A stretch of DNA of 61,885 nt from contig NZ_KI421509.1 in the NCBI RefSeq assembly GCF_000473225.1, positions 954,095 to 1,015,979 of the forward strand, read 5' to 3'. The translations under genes and the position numbers were made by a program. The notes under the pieces are model-generated. The model was not told where the DNA came from. It was given only the letters and a program-made list of their open reading frames with translations, and searched no databases. Shown piece by piece: positions 1 to 7,561 of the stretch; positions within the stretch are counted from its first letter, which is position 1, and each line of letters opens with the position of its first letter. The DNA comes from Sedimentitalea nanhaiensis DSM 24252. GTDB taxonomy: Bacteria; Pseudomonadota; Alphaproteobacteria; Rhodobacterales; Rhodobacteraceae.

Positions 1-204
1 CCGCGCTACTCGACCGCCTTACCCACCGCTGCCACATCCTGGAGACCGGCAATGACAGCTATCGGTTCAAGGCCAGCTCGGAGACAGCGAAAAAGAAACG
101 AAAGGAGACAGCAGCATTGACGCCATCATGACGCAAAGAACATAACAGCTGGGTGGGTCAAGTCTCGGTGACAATGCCGGGTCAGTTCTCAGCGACAATC
201 AACA
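1..204 (+). mobile_element. Right end of an IS21-family insertion sequence
   Basis: The end of an istB-like gene is followed by two copies of a 19-bp terminal repeat, at 155-173 and 179-197 (gggtcaagtctcggtgaca and gggtcagttctcagcgaca). Multiple end repeats are typical of IS21-family termini. The element probably stops at 204 (...CA-3'), because the minus-strand helicase gene is readable up to codon 'H' at 205-207 and then runs into a stop inside the IS end. The rest of the element lies left of the window, so its length, istA and the target duplication cannot be seen. The boundary is inferred from where the host reading frame breaks. Confidence 0.85.
3..131 (+). CDS. istB: IstB-like transposition helper ATPase, C-terminal fragment
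   Basis: Only the last 42 codons are in the window, read in frame 3 and ending with TGA at 129-131. The peptide contains LLDRLTHRCHILETGNDSYR, then a basic tail rich in Lys and Arg. This is the characteristic C-terminus of IstB, the AAA+ ATPase that helps the IS21 transposase IstA. The Walker motifs lie upstream, outside the window. The inverted-repeat end follows within about 25 bp, as expected for the downstream gene of the istA-istB pair. The fragment is cut by the window edge and shows no sign of being a pseudogene. Confidence 0.85.
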   Translation, partial: ALLDRLTHRCHILETGNDSYRFKASSETAKKKRKETAALTPS

Positions 205-1923
205 ATGCAGGAACATGATGGCGTCGAGCGCGGGAACGTCCACGCCCTCAGACAGGCAGCGTGCATTCGACAGGATACGGCAGGTGTTTTCTTCGCTCTC
301 GGCTTTCAGCCAGTCCAGCAACTCGCCCCTGCTCTTGGCATTGAACGTGCCATCGACATGCTCGATCTCGCAGTTGAGCCGATGCTTGGCGATGTCGGCC
401 TCGGTTTCGATGACTTCATCGTCGGCCAAGAAGTCGGACACAACATCCGAGAATTCGCGCTGAACCAGTTTGGAACTGGCAATGTCGCGGCAGAACGCCA
501 GAGCGCGGCGCATAGGCTGTGTGTCTGCCCCGAGGTCTGATGCGATATCAACTTTGGTGAGGGCCTTGTAGCAGCCAAGTATGCGGGTTGCATCGTCAAG
601 GATTAGGCCGGTGGTCGGGTCTTCGATCCGGTTCTGGATGGACTTCGCGACAAGTTTCTCGTCCATGGCGAGAACGATCACCTTGTAGTCGGTCAGCAAA
701 CCTTCCTGAACCGCCCAGCCGAACCCTCGATAGAACAGGGTCGGGCCAAACATTTCCTCGTTGTCCATGGTCGTGAGGGTAATGCCCAGATCGTCGGCCT
801 TGCTCTTGGCCCCGTCGCCAAAGATGCGCGGCGTTGCGGTCATATAGAGGCGTTTCTTGGCGCGGATGGTCTCATTATTATGGACGCGAACAAAGTTGCT
901 TTCGGTCTGTCCGTCCAGCGTTGCCCCGGTGGTGCGGTGTGCCTCGTCGCAGATGATGAGGTCGAAGGGCGGCAAACCGTGATCGCTTTGGGCATCGGCA
1001 ATGACTTGGATTGACTGATAGGTGGCAAAGACCACGGTCATGCGGCCTTGGGCTTCATCCGCTGCCCCAGCGGCGAGTTTTGCCGGGTCGGTGGTCGCCG
1101 GGAATGCGAGGTCGAGGATGTCAATCTCGGCGACATCGTCTTTGAACTGACGGCGTTTGCCTACTTGCGTGTCAGAGCAAACGGCAAAAGACCGAAGCGG
1201 GATCTCTGAGTCGGTTGTCCATTCCCGGACCGTCTGCGCCATGAGCGCAAGCGAAGGCACGAGGAATAGGACCGTTCCATCGGCTCCGACAAGGTCTTCC
1301 GCGATTTTCAGGCTCGTGAAGGTCTTGCCGGTGCCGCAGGCCATGATGACCTTGCCGCGATCATGCTCGTCAAGCCCCTTGCGCACGGCTTCAAGCGCGT
1401 CCGACTGATGCTTTCGGAGTTCCTTTTTTGCTTCAAAGACGACTTGGCCTTGCGCGGCGAACTGCGACCAATCAATCGGGCTGTTTCGAAGGTCGTTCAG
1501 GCCGATCCTGATGACCGGGATTGATTGACCATGAAGCATTTCCGCCGCATTCGATGACCATTCGACTTCCGTCGCGTCGATCACGATCCGGCGAGCAAAT
1601 GGCGGCTTAGAAGAAGCCGCCAAAAATGAATCTATGTCCGCTTTGGCTATTTTGTGGGTCGGGTTGTAGAACTTGCATTGAATAGCGGCATAGCCTTCGT
1701 GCCCGCGCAGTTTCGCGACCAGATCAATGCCGACATCTTTCCCGTCCCATCCATTTTCCTTGGCCCAGTCGGCCCACGATAGAACATCCTCGTAATGTTC
1801 TGCCTGCATAGGGTCATGGATCAAATAGGCGACGCAAAGGCGTTCGAAATATGTGCCCTTTTCCCTTTCGGTTCGCGCGCTATCACGGAAAGATTCAAGA
1901 ATAGCATCAAGTGAATGCGACAT
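199..1923 (-). pseudogene. Nuclease-fused DEAD/DEAH helicase truncated by the IS21 insertion
   Basis: The surviving 574 residues start with a predicted restriction-endonuclease-like (Mrr/PD-(D/E)XK type) domain: GIDLV around residues 65-69 and the QxK motif IQCKF at 81-85. A superfamily-2 helicase core follows, with Walker A ACGTGKT at 195-201, DEAH at 326-329 and a later SEGVDVPALDAIMFLH motif. In relatives that last motif continues into the arginine-finger motif VI and a long C-terminal region. Here the frame hits Cys-stop inside the IS end. Such proteins occur in restriction-like islands of mobile elements. Loss of motif VI should abolish helicase activity. The 3' part may exist beyond the IS, left of the window. 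Confidence 0.8.
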
Positions 1924-2069
1924 ACGCCCGCCTCGTCAAATCTGGAAGTGGCGGATTCTTTCGATCCGCTGATTTCAGCGTCATTTGCTCATGACGGTGT
2001 GCGAGGCGCAAGCAGTTCGCCTCTCGGCCTCACCGAAAGGTGGCCGTGCTGGCCGCTGGCAAGGGGCGG

Positions 2070-2951
2070 CTATTCAGCCGCCACCTGCGAGGGGTGCCCA
2101 AGGGTCAAGATAAGGTCGATGGCTTTCTGCGCCTCGCTGGCCGCGCGAAAGATAGCGCGGTTGTCTTCCTTCATAGCCCGAAGCCATCCATGGATGTATG
2201 CTCCGCTCTGCTCGAAGTCCGGGGTCAATCCGAGTTCCGCACAGAGCAGGCAGTTGCCGATTTCGGCGACCAGTTCCTCGAAGGCATAGGCTTTGCGTTC
2301 GGCGAACCGTCCGAAGCGGTCCAGCCGGGAAGCCGCGCCTGTCCAATGGGTGAGTTCATGGGCAAGCGTGCCGTAATATCCGCCCGCGTCATGGAAAGTC
2401 GAGATGGGTGGCATGTGGATGCGGTCGCGTGCAATGTCGTAGAAGGCGCGCGGTTCTTGGGTGGTCTCGATGAGCGCCCCAGTTGCGGCGAAGAAGGCTT
2501 CAAGTGCGGCGTCATGTTCTGTCCCAAGGTCGATGGGGGCTTCGGGTTGCATGTAAAACTCGGCGGGAAGTCCGTCGATCTGGTCAGCGTTGAAGACGCG
2601 GTAGCCCTTTGTGAAGGGAATGACTTTCTCTTCCCCTGTCTCGTCCTCTTTCTTGAAGGTGTCGAAATACATAACAAGGGCAGATTTTTCGCCCTTCCTG
2701 ACCGAACCGCCCAGGTCTTTCGCCTGTTTGAATGTCATCCAGCGCGGCGAGTTGTAGGCCTTCGCCGCTGCCACGGACCACAGAACGAGGACATTGATAC
2801 CGCGATAGGGTTCGCCGTTGTGTCGCACGGGAAGACCGGGGCAAGCCGCGCTCCCGGTCCATGGCTTGCGCCATGGCGGGCAACCGGCCTCAATAGCGTC
2901 AATGATCTGGTCGGTGATGGTCTTGTGAAGGTCAATTTTTGGGGCCGTCAT
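2070..2951 (-). CDS. ardC: ArdC-family antirestriction protein (DUF1738 plus zincin-like domain)
   Basis: The 293-residue protein starts at ATG 2951, behind an AGGAG ribosome site; the open frame extends 60 codons upstream but without such a site. An N-terminal ssDNA-binding domain of the ArdC/DUF1738 type (about residues 5-130, with WRKPW and RGINVLVLW) precedes a metallopeptidase-like domain with HELTH at 198-202. Plasmid ArdC proteins protect incoming single-stranded DNA from restriction during conjugation. That fits its place beside a relaxase and predicted oriT. A long hairpin lies just upstream (3044-3090) and could regulate it. The family call is strong; the antirestriction role is by analogy. 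Confidence 0.88.
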   Translation of the reverse strand: MTAPKIDLHKTITDQIIDAIEAGCPPWRKPWTGSAACPGLPVRHNGEPYRGINVLVLWSVAAAKAYNSPRWMTFKQAKDLGGSVRKGEKSALVMYFDTFKKEDETGEEKVIPFTKGYRVFNADQIDGLPAEFYMQPEAPIDLGTEHDAALEAFFAATGALIETTQEPRAFYDIARDRIHMPPISTFHDAGGYYGTLAHELTHWTGAASRLDRFGRFAERKAYAFEELVAEIGNCLLCAELGLTPDFEQSGAYIHGWLRAMKEDNRAIFRAASEAQKAIDLILTLGHPSQVAAE

Positions 2952-3394
2952 GGCATCGCTCCTATGGTTTGGAAAAGCGACATTGGCCCTTTCACTCGGC
3001 TTCAAAGGTGTTTGCGCCATCTTCCGCACATCGGGCGGGCCTTCCTGCTCTTCCGTCGAAAAACCCATGTTTTTCGGACGGCAGAGCAGGAGGGGCGAAG
3101 CCCGTCCTGCGGTCGATACGGGATGAGTCATCCGGGTGTAGGTCGTGAAAATGGGAGGGAACCGCGCGCATGGCGCGTGGGAGGAACCGGGTTTCTCGAC
3201 CGGAGCCGACGCGCAGCGGCGCTTGCCGGTTGGCGCAGACCGGATCGAGTGGCAGGTGGAAACAAAGAATATGAAGATGTCAGGCGTGGGACGAGCGGGC
3301 GCAGCCCGTCGAGTCCCGCGGCTGTCTCCTGTTCAAAGCCGTTCGAAGAACGCCATGATCTTCAAACCTCCACGATCTGCGGCAGCATTGTTTT
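2952..3394. other. Non-coding gap between ardC and the relaxase gene
   Basis: No open frame here looks like a real gene: candidates are Arg/Pro-rich shadows without ribosome sites. The one clear structure is the long imperfect hairpin at 3044-3090, listed separately. The rest probably holds the ardC promoter and the 3' region of the relaxase gene, which is transcribed toward it. Confidence 0.5.
3044..3090. repeat. Long imperfect inverted repeat upstream of ardC
   Basis: Left arm 3044-3064 and right arm 3069-3090 pair over about 21 bp with one mismatch and one bulged base, around the four-base loop CCAT. The right arm holds TTTTTCGGACGG, a 12-mer also present in the perfect hairpin in front of the RepA-like gene at about 6131. 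The flanking bases do not form a terminator T-tract. A repeated element-specific structure next to two 5' gene ends suggests a regulatory site or a single-strand replication or transfer signal. Confidence 0.75.
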
Positions 3395-4573
3395 TCAGCG
3401 AAGATGCTGGTCGGATTGGGTCCGTTGGAACGGACGCATAATCGGCAGAGGCCCTGTATCGGGTTCTTGTCGGCCTCCCCTCGACCGGCGAGACAATCGG
3501 GCGCGCAGGCTATCCCGAAGCATCACCAACTCGCGATAAACCCAGCGGAAGCCGCACCTACGACGAAAGCGACGATCAAAGGGAAAAGGCGAATCTTCGG
3601 TTGAGGCTGGCCGGGTGAGGAATGGCGGGGGCATGGCTGGGGCGTTGGCGTCGGTCGCGCACTCATCTCTTCGCAGACCTTTGCCAACTGGTTCAGTTGA
3701 TGAGAATGGCGGCGCTGGTTTTCCAGCGCTTCGGCCAGTGCCGCTACCGTGCGCTCTGACATTCGCGCTGCGATCCCCGCGCTGCACTCCGTCGTCGTCA
3801 TTATGTCTTCCCAGTCGATTGTTGCGTTCTGCCTGTTCATGTTCCATGTCCTTCATTGCGTTAATTTCCCGGATAACAGCATTGGCTTCTGCTCTGCTGT
3901 GCCCGGCGTCTATGTGATGCCAGTCGGCCTTCGGTTTGATCTTATCGCCGCGTTCCGCGATCTTTCGGCTGGCTGCGCCTTCGTGGATTTGCGGAATGCG
4001 GTCGATGCCACGCGCGGCGAATGATAGATGTGAGATGTGGCTGTCAGAGCCGTATCCCCAGCCATCCATCATCCTGTTGTGAATCGTTGCCCACTGGGCT
4101 GCTGTCGTCTCGACGGCCTTCTTCCTTGCCATCCCAAGGGTGCTGCGTGGTCGTCCGCGTCCGCCGGTCTTCACTTGAACATCGAAAGCGACGACATGCG
4201 CGTGGGGATTGGTAATGTCGTTGCCAGTCATGTCGTGGATCGCGGCGACATACCCCGCGACGCCCTTCGTGAGAGTTTCGCAGAACTCTTTCACCAATGC
4301 CTCGCGTTGATCTGGCGTTGCTTCCACGGGCAAGGCCAGGATGAAACGCTCGCAAACTCGCCCTTTGCGTTTGGCTGCCTCTTTCTCTGCGAGAATGGCA
4401 GTTTCCGCGTCGCTCTTTCCTGCCAGACGCTCCCGAAGCACGCAGCGCGCCGCCTGCTTGCGGGTGATGTATCGCAAATGGGCAGCAGTCTGCCCGTGCT
4501 CGGCCCGCCGCGCGTCGGCGGTCCGCTTTTCGGAGAAAGTCCTGACGGAGTGTTTGAATGAGAAGAGTGCCAT
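3395..4573 (-). CDS. mobA: MobA/MobL-family relaxase (MOBQ type)
   Basis: The 392-residue protein has a relaxase domain in about its first 240 residues. The histidine motif NPHAHVV (H124, H126) is preceded by H113, and a candidate nicking tyrosine lies in the N-terminal stretch AAHLRYITR (Y35). Relaxases nick oriT and lead the DNA strand into a conjugation pore. The start ATG at 4571-4573 lies about 25 bp from the predicted oriT at 4596-4630. The region after about residue 245 is low-complexity and rich in Arg, Pro and Asp; there a second frame encodes a plausible membrane protein, an arrangement seen in RSF1010 (mobB inside mobA). The enzymatic domain is certain; how far the C-terminal tail matters is not. 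Confidence 0.88.
   Translation of the reverse strand: MALFSFKHSVRTFSEKRTADARRAEHGQTAAHLRYITRKQAARCVLRERLAGKSDAETAILAEKEAAKRKGRVCERFILALPVEATPDQREALVKEFCETLTKGVAGYVAAIHDMTGNDITNPHAHVVAFDVQVKTGGRGRPRSTLGMARKKAVETTAAQWATIHNRMMDGWGYGSDSHISHLSFAARGIDRIPQIHEGAASRKIAERGDKIKPKADWHHIDAGHSRAEANAVIREINAMKDMEHEQAERNNRLGRHNDDDGVQRGDRSANVRAHGSGTGRSAGKPAPPFSSTEPVGKGLRRDECATDANAPAMPPPFLTRPASTEDSPFPFDRRFRRRCGFRWVYRELVMLRDSLRARLSRRSRGGRQEPDTGPLPIMRPFQRTQSDQHLR
3523..3840 (-). CDS. MobB-like small membrane protein nested in the relaxase gene
   Basis: A 105-residue frame lies wholly inside the relaxase gene in another phase. It starts at ATG 3838-3840 with GAAGGA about ten bases upstream. It has a soluble helical part (AALAEALENQRRHSHQLNQL), a Pro-rich linker and one C-terminal membrane segment (FPLIVAFVVGAASAGFIASW). 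Composition looks protein-like, whereas the overlapping relaxase tail looks like a shadow. RSF1010 mobB is also embedded in mobA and encodes a membrane-anchored relaxosome partner. The match is positional and architectural, not by sequence. A frameshift or alternative extension of the relaxase remains possible. Confidence 0.55.
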   Translation of the reverse strand: MNRQNATIDWEDIMTTTECSAGIAARMSERTVAALAEALENQRRHSHQLNQLAKVCEEMSARPTPTPQPCPRHSSPGQPQPKIRLFPLIVAFVVGAASAGFIASW

Positions 4574-4595
4574 TTCCCTGCGATTTCGGTTGCCG

Positions 4596-4630
4596 GGACA
4601 AAATGACTATTTTGTCCGTTGTGCGCCTTA
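4596..4630 (-). other. oriT: Predicted origin of transfer (oriT), IncQ/MOBQ-like
   Basis: A perfect inverted repeat, GGACAAAAT (4596-4604) and ATTTTGTCC (4609-4617) around GACT, is followed directly by GTTGTGCGCCTT (4618-4629). From memory, the RSF1010/R1162 oriT has the same plan: a 10-bp inverted repeat, then TAAGTGCGCCCT with the nick at the end of that string. Nine of 12 bases agree, including GTGCGCC. It lies between the relaxase gene and the divergent small gene, as oriT lies between mobA and mobC in RSF1010. The nick position and strand are inferred; strand is given relative to the relaxase gene. Confidence 0.7.
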
Positions 4631-4652
4631 AAATCAGATAGGAACAGGACCC

Positions 4653-4925
4653 ATGACTGAAAAACATAATAAGTCTCTTGATATGGTTTGGATACAAGCC
4701 AACAGGCACTGCCTGCGTCATCGCCTATGCGATCCTGCTGATGGTCTCTCAATTGAGCAGGTTCGAATAATTGCGAGCCTCATGCTCGATCTCTTCGAGC
4801 GCGAAGCCGAGAAATTGAAGGCCGCTAAGAATGGGAAGGTTTCAGTGCCGGGGCCTTCTGGCGACCCCGGCAACCCTGCTCAGTCAAACCCTGTCAGGCG
4901 CTCTCGAAAGCCGGTTCTTCAATAG
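4653..4925 (+). CDS. Small protein in the mobC position
   Basis: A 90-residue frame starts at ATG 4653 with an AGGA-type site (ggaacaggaccc) upstream. The first 60 residues include a regular amphipathic helix (LSIEQVRIIASLMLDLFEREAEKLKAAK); the tail is Pro/Ser/Arg-rich and probably disordered. No family is recognised. It diverges from the relaxase gene with the predicted oriT between them, the place of mobC (a relaxosome accessory protein) in RSF1010, and its length is close to MobC's. Its 3' end overlaps the end of the RepA-like gene by 32 bp, tail to tail. The role is inferred from position only. Confidence 0.5.
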   Translation: MTEKHNKSLDMVWIQANRHCLRHRLCDPADGLSIEQVRIIASLMLDLFEREAEKLKAAKNGKVSVPGPSGDPGNPAQSNPVRRSRKPVLQ

Positions 4926-6033
4926 CCGGAGGCGTGAGGGCGCGCCTGAAACCATCCTCGCCAGCCTCGACAAGCCCCTCGGCAACGAGGTCACCCAACG
5001 CGCGCCCAATTGCTTTGCGGAGTGAGTCCTTGTTGTCTCGCACCGTATTGAAGGCGGACCCTGACCGTTCGGCGATCTCGGGTCGCGTGAAAAACCGGTC
5101 AGGTTCTTGCTTACTCAATTCAGTCAGCGTGCGAGCCAGATCTTCACGACGCTCTGCCCGTGAGTTGTCAGTCTTCCTGTTATCGTTTGCTGCGGGTTTC
5201 AACTTGGCAAACGCACTCGGTTCAAGAGCAACGGCATAGGGAACCGAAACTTCATCGCCGTCGGAATCCTTCCCGATGAAGAAGGATTTAAGTTGGAAGG
5301 GGATTGGTCCGGCAGGTTTTGCGTTCTTCTGTTTCTTTGGCATTAAGAGGACGACCTTTTGAGGCGAATTACAATCCTCGGCAGGTTTGAGAATGTAGAG
5401 ACCATCAAGATTGCCTTCTTGTGCGCTGGAACCACGGGGCCGGTCGGCGTTCCCAGCGCCGACATGATGCACGAGGACAACGCAGGCGTTGGTCAACTTG
5501 GCGATCTGATCCGCGTGCCCGATTGCCGCGCCCATCGTCGAGGCGAGGTTCTCGTCTGCGCCTCCGAGGCATCGGTTCAGGGTGTCGAACACGACAACCA
5601 CCGTATCGCATTCGTGCTCAATTTTCTTTCGTTCAACGAAAGATCGAACCTTGGGAACGATGTTTGGGTCCATCAGGTTCGGCGCTCCATGAATGACGAA
5701 AAACGGGGCCGTGGCGCAGGCAGGATCGCGCAACAGCGGGTAGGCCCTTTTGAGAACGCCTTCGGGGTCCTCCGCTCCGTAAAACACAACGAGACCACGA
5801 CGGACGGGACGCCCTCCGAAGTTGCGGCCCTGCGAAACATGGGCGCAAGCCGCCGCAACGACATTGGTCTTTCCGAGGCCAGGAGCACCAGCAACCATGA
5901 CAACCTCTTTGGGATGGAACAGCCCCTTGATGGAATACGGGCGGTCGATCTCAGGCCGGTAGTCGGGCGCGCGAGTCACAATTGGCATCGGCATCGGAAG
6001 GGCGTTTGTGTTCGAGACTTCATTTTCATACAT
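4894..6033 (-). CDS. RepA-like AAA ATPase / replicative helicase of the element
   Basis: The 379-residue protein has a RecA-fold core with Walker A GAPGLGKT at 49-56 and Walker B-type VVVVFD ending at D150. The sensor-like VLVHHVGAGNADRPRGSS and a Gln/Lys-rich stretch are typical of the RSF1010 RepA/DnaB-related hexameric helicases of plasmids and integrated elements. A C-terminal winged-helix-like region (about 290-375) may bind DNA. The start ATG at 6033 lies about 100 bp from a perfect 24-bp hairpin. With the mob genes and oriT it suggests a replicating mobilisable ancestor. A regulatory AAA ATPase role cannot be excluded. Confidence 0.75.
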   Translation of the reverse strand: MYENEVSNTNALPMPMPIVTRAPDYRPEIDRPYSIKGLFHPKEVVMVAGAPGLGKTNVVAAACAHVSQGRNFGGRPVRRGLVVFYGAEDPEGVLKRAYPLLRDPACATAPFFVIHGAPNLMDPNIVPKVRSFVERKKIEHECDTVVVVFDTLNRCLGGADENLASTMGAAIGHADQIAKLTNACVVLVHHVGAGNADRPRGSSAQEGNLDGLYILKPAEDCNSPQKVVLLMPKKQKNAKPAGPIPFQLKSFFIGKDSDGDEVSVPYAVALEPSAFAKLKPAANDNRKTDNSRAERREDLARTLTELSKQEPDRFFTRPEIAERSGSAFNTVRDNKDSLRKAIGRALGDLVAEGLVEAGEDGFRRALTPPAIEEPAFESA

Positions 6034-6131
6034 TGGTATTCACCTCGGGTGTGGTCCGGTCAGCACCATGCTGCCGATCCCGAAAGGGACATGGTTCCGA
6101 GGCAATCCGGACAAAAACGAATCCGCATCTT

Positions 6132-6200
6132 TTTTCGGACGGACGGACAGGACCATACCGCCCCCATAAGGGGGCGTGGTCCTGTCCGTCCGTCCGAAAA
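6132..6200. repeat. Perfect 24-bp inverted repeat with an inner stem, upstream of the RepA-like gene
   Basis: Left arm 6132-6155 and right arm 6177-6200 are perfectly complementary. Inside them a second stem, CGCCCCC (6159-6165) with GGGGGCG (6170-6176) around ATAA, extends the hairpin to about 31 bp with one three-base bulge. The arms contain CGGAC repeated at 4-bp steps. The terminal T and A runs lie within the stem rather than after it, so this is not a standard terminator. Near repA it could be a single-strand initiation palindrome like the IncQ ssi sites, or an operator. Confidence 0.85.
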
Positions 6201-6619
6201 CGGGGTTGGGCGCAGACCTCATTGAACACCCAAAACAGAAATGTGGATTTTATGTGGGGTAGGTGACATAAGACCCTTCACGGCATCAGTATTTTCAGAT
6301 ACTTATAGCCAAGGTTGCTCGGGCTGTCTCTCCGCCACTTACCCCTGCGAAAGCGTTCTCCCCATTCGGCTGGAGCCGGATTTTTCGGTTATCCTAAAGG
6401 GTTATAAGAGTTCGCCTAAACACCACCTTGGCGCCAAGACGACCGGCGACGTTCTCTCTGGGACGATATTCTCTGAACCTGATGACTGCGCCGATTTGGT
6501 GAATATCTTGTAAAGCGTTGTTTCTAATGCGATTTTCTGGATGTCAAAAATTGACTTCGATGCCAGTCGCGTTCGGCCAAATGGAACTGGGATCGGAATT
6601 TCAATAAGCTTGAAGCACA
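6201..6619. other. Intergenic stretch between the RepA-like gene and vsr, no gene recognised
   Basis: Base composition is visibly more AT-rich than the surroundings (for example near 6500-6620), fitting a foreign element. Short frames on both strands have no ribosome site and no recognisable motif. It presumably carries the promoter of the leftward RepA-like gene, but I could not identify a convincing -35/-10 pair or iteron array. Confidence 0.4.
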
Positions 6620-7054
6620 TCATTCTGCATTTTCGTCGGCGATGACATCTGCATTCCCAATTTGGATTTCGGCAGCACTGCTGCGGAGCCAAGCGGCCAA
6701 GAGATTGGCTGCCAATGCAGTCTCCTCCGGTCTCCTGAGTGCGCACTCCCAGACTGTTGCCACACGCCAGCCAGCATCAAGCAGCTGATCGTGCACCGAC
6801 CTGTCCCGCGCAACGTTCGCGTCGAACTTCGCCTGCCAGAACTCTGGACGTGTCGATGGAGTGGTTGTGTAACGACAGCCCTCTTGGCGGTGCCAGAAGC
6901 AGCCATGCACGAAGACGATTGCGTGATGCTTCGGAAACACGAGGTCAGGTCGCCCGGGGACAGTCTTCGAATGCATGGCAGCTCCGCCACGCCGCAAAGG
7001 TCGAAGATCGACAGCACCGTGAGCTTCCGGCAGGGATTTGGCCACATCCAGCAT
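6620..7054 (-). pseudogene. vsr: Very short patch repair endonuclease (Vsr), 5' truncated
   Basis: From about residue 28 the frame reads as Vsr: SKTVPGRPDLVF, then FVHGCFWHRQEGC, TRPEFWQAKF, N...RD and AGWRVATVWECALR. The catalytic Asp (D37 here) and both His residues (H50, H55) are present. The N-terminal helix with the KPE glutamate and the RxRLH segment are missing; the first 27 residues do not match the family. Vsr nicks at T:G mismatches left by 5-methylcytosine deamination and usually sits beside a cytosine methyltransferase, absent here. The break coincides with a decayed IS66 gene at about 7090, which probably removed the 5' end. Activity is doubtful. Confidence 0.8.
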
Positions 7055-7089
7055 GCAAATCGTAGAAAACAGGGTTGAAGCGAGAATCC

Positions 7090-7291
7090 CGCGCTTCTGT
7101 CGATGCCAGCTGCGCCGACATCAGATGACCTTGATCAGATCGCCGCGCCGCTCCCCGGAAGACGCATAGATGACCCGCAAACGGGTCCTGCTTCAGCGCA
7201 GTCTGCGCCGAGCTGTGAGCGTGGTGAACCCGCACGCATGTCCTGCACCCCGGCTGCAACCACACGCCTGTGGTTGCGGGGACAGGATCAT
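7090..7291 (-). pseudogene. IS66 family TnpB-like relic
   Basis: Fragments of the IS66 accessory protein TnpB can be followed across frames on the minus strand: ATTGVWL, then GFTTLTA, then ALKQDPFAGHLCVFRG (the IS66 hallmark LKxDPxxGHLFVFRG), then DLIKVI ending in a stop. Several frameshifts make it non-functional. It lies directly upstream of the truncated vsr frame and downstream of a TnpA relic, preserving the tnpA-tnpB order. It marks the right border of the accessory island. Confidence 0.75.
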
Positions 7292-7383
7292 CCGAACCGA
7301 CCCCGGATCAGCCGAGGAACACAGGCGGTGTCAATCACTTTCGCGCCTGTCGTGAGGCCGCGTCTGTGACAACAGTGTTATCG

Positions 7384-7560
7384 TCAATGCATGGGCCGAC
7401 CGACGATCTCGACCGGCAGGAAACAGGCGGCATCCTGCTCTGCCGGCGGCTCCTGCGCATCGCGCGGGTCGCGCAGCCACTTGAACATCAGGTTTGCGTG
7501 CATCGCCTAGCGCCGCGCCACCCGCGCAACAGACACACCAACCGAAGCCAGTGCCACAAA
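7384..7560 (-). pseudogene. IS66 family TnpA-like relic
   Basis: Minus-strand reading gives SVGVSVARVARR, an in-frame TAG, then AMHANLMFKWLRDPRDAQ and AACFLPVEIVG. This matches the C-terminal part of IS66 TnpA (helix-turn-helix accessory protein), where MNANLxFxWLRDPR and ACFLPVEIV are conserved. The stop and missing N-terminus make it a relic. It directly abuts the end of the mechanosensitive channel gene, so the last codons of that gene may have been altered. Confidence 0.75.
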
Positions 7561-7561
7561 G

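Noticed and set aside
2040-3539. 499-codon plus-strand frame opposite ardC
   Set aside because: It has no motif and overlaps the well-supported ardC gene throughout; its right part falls in non-coding sequence.
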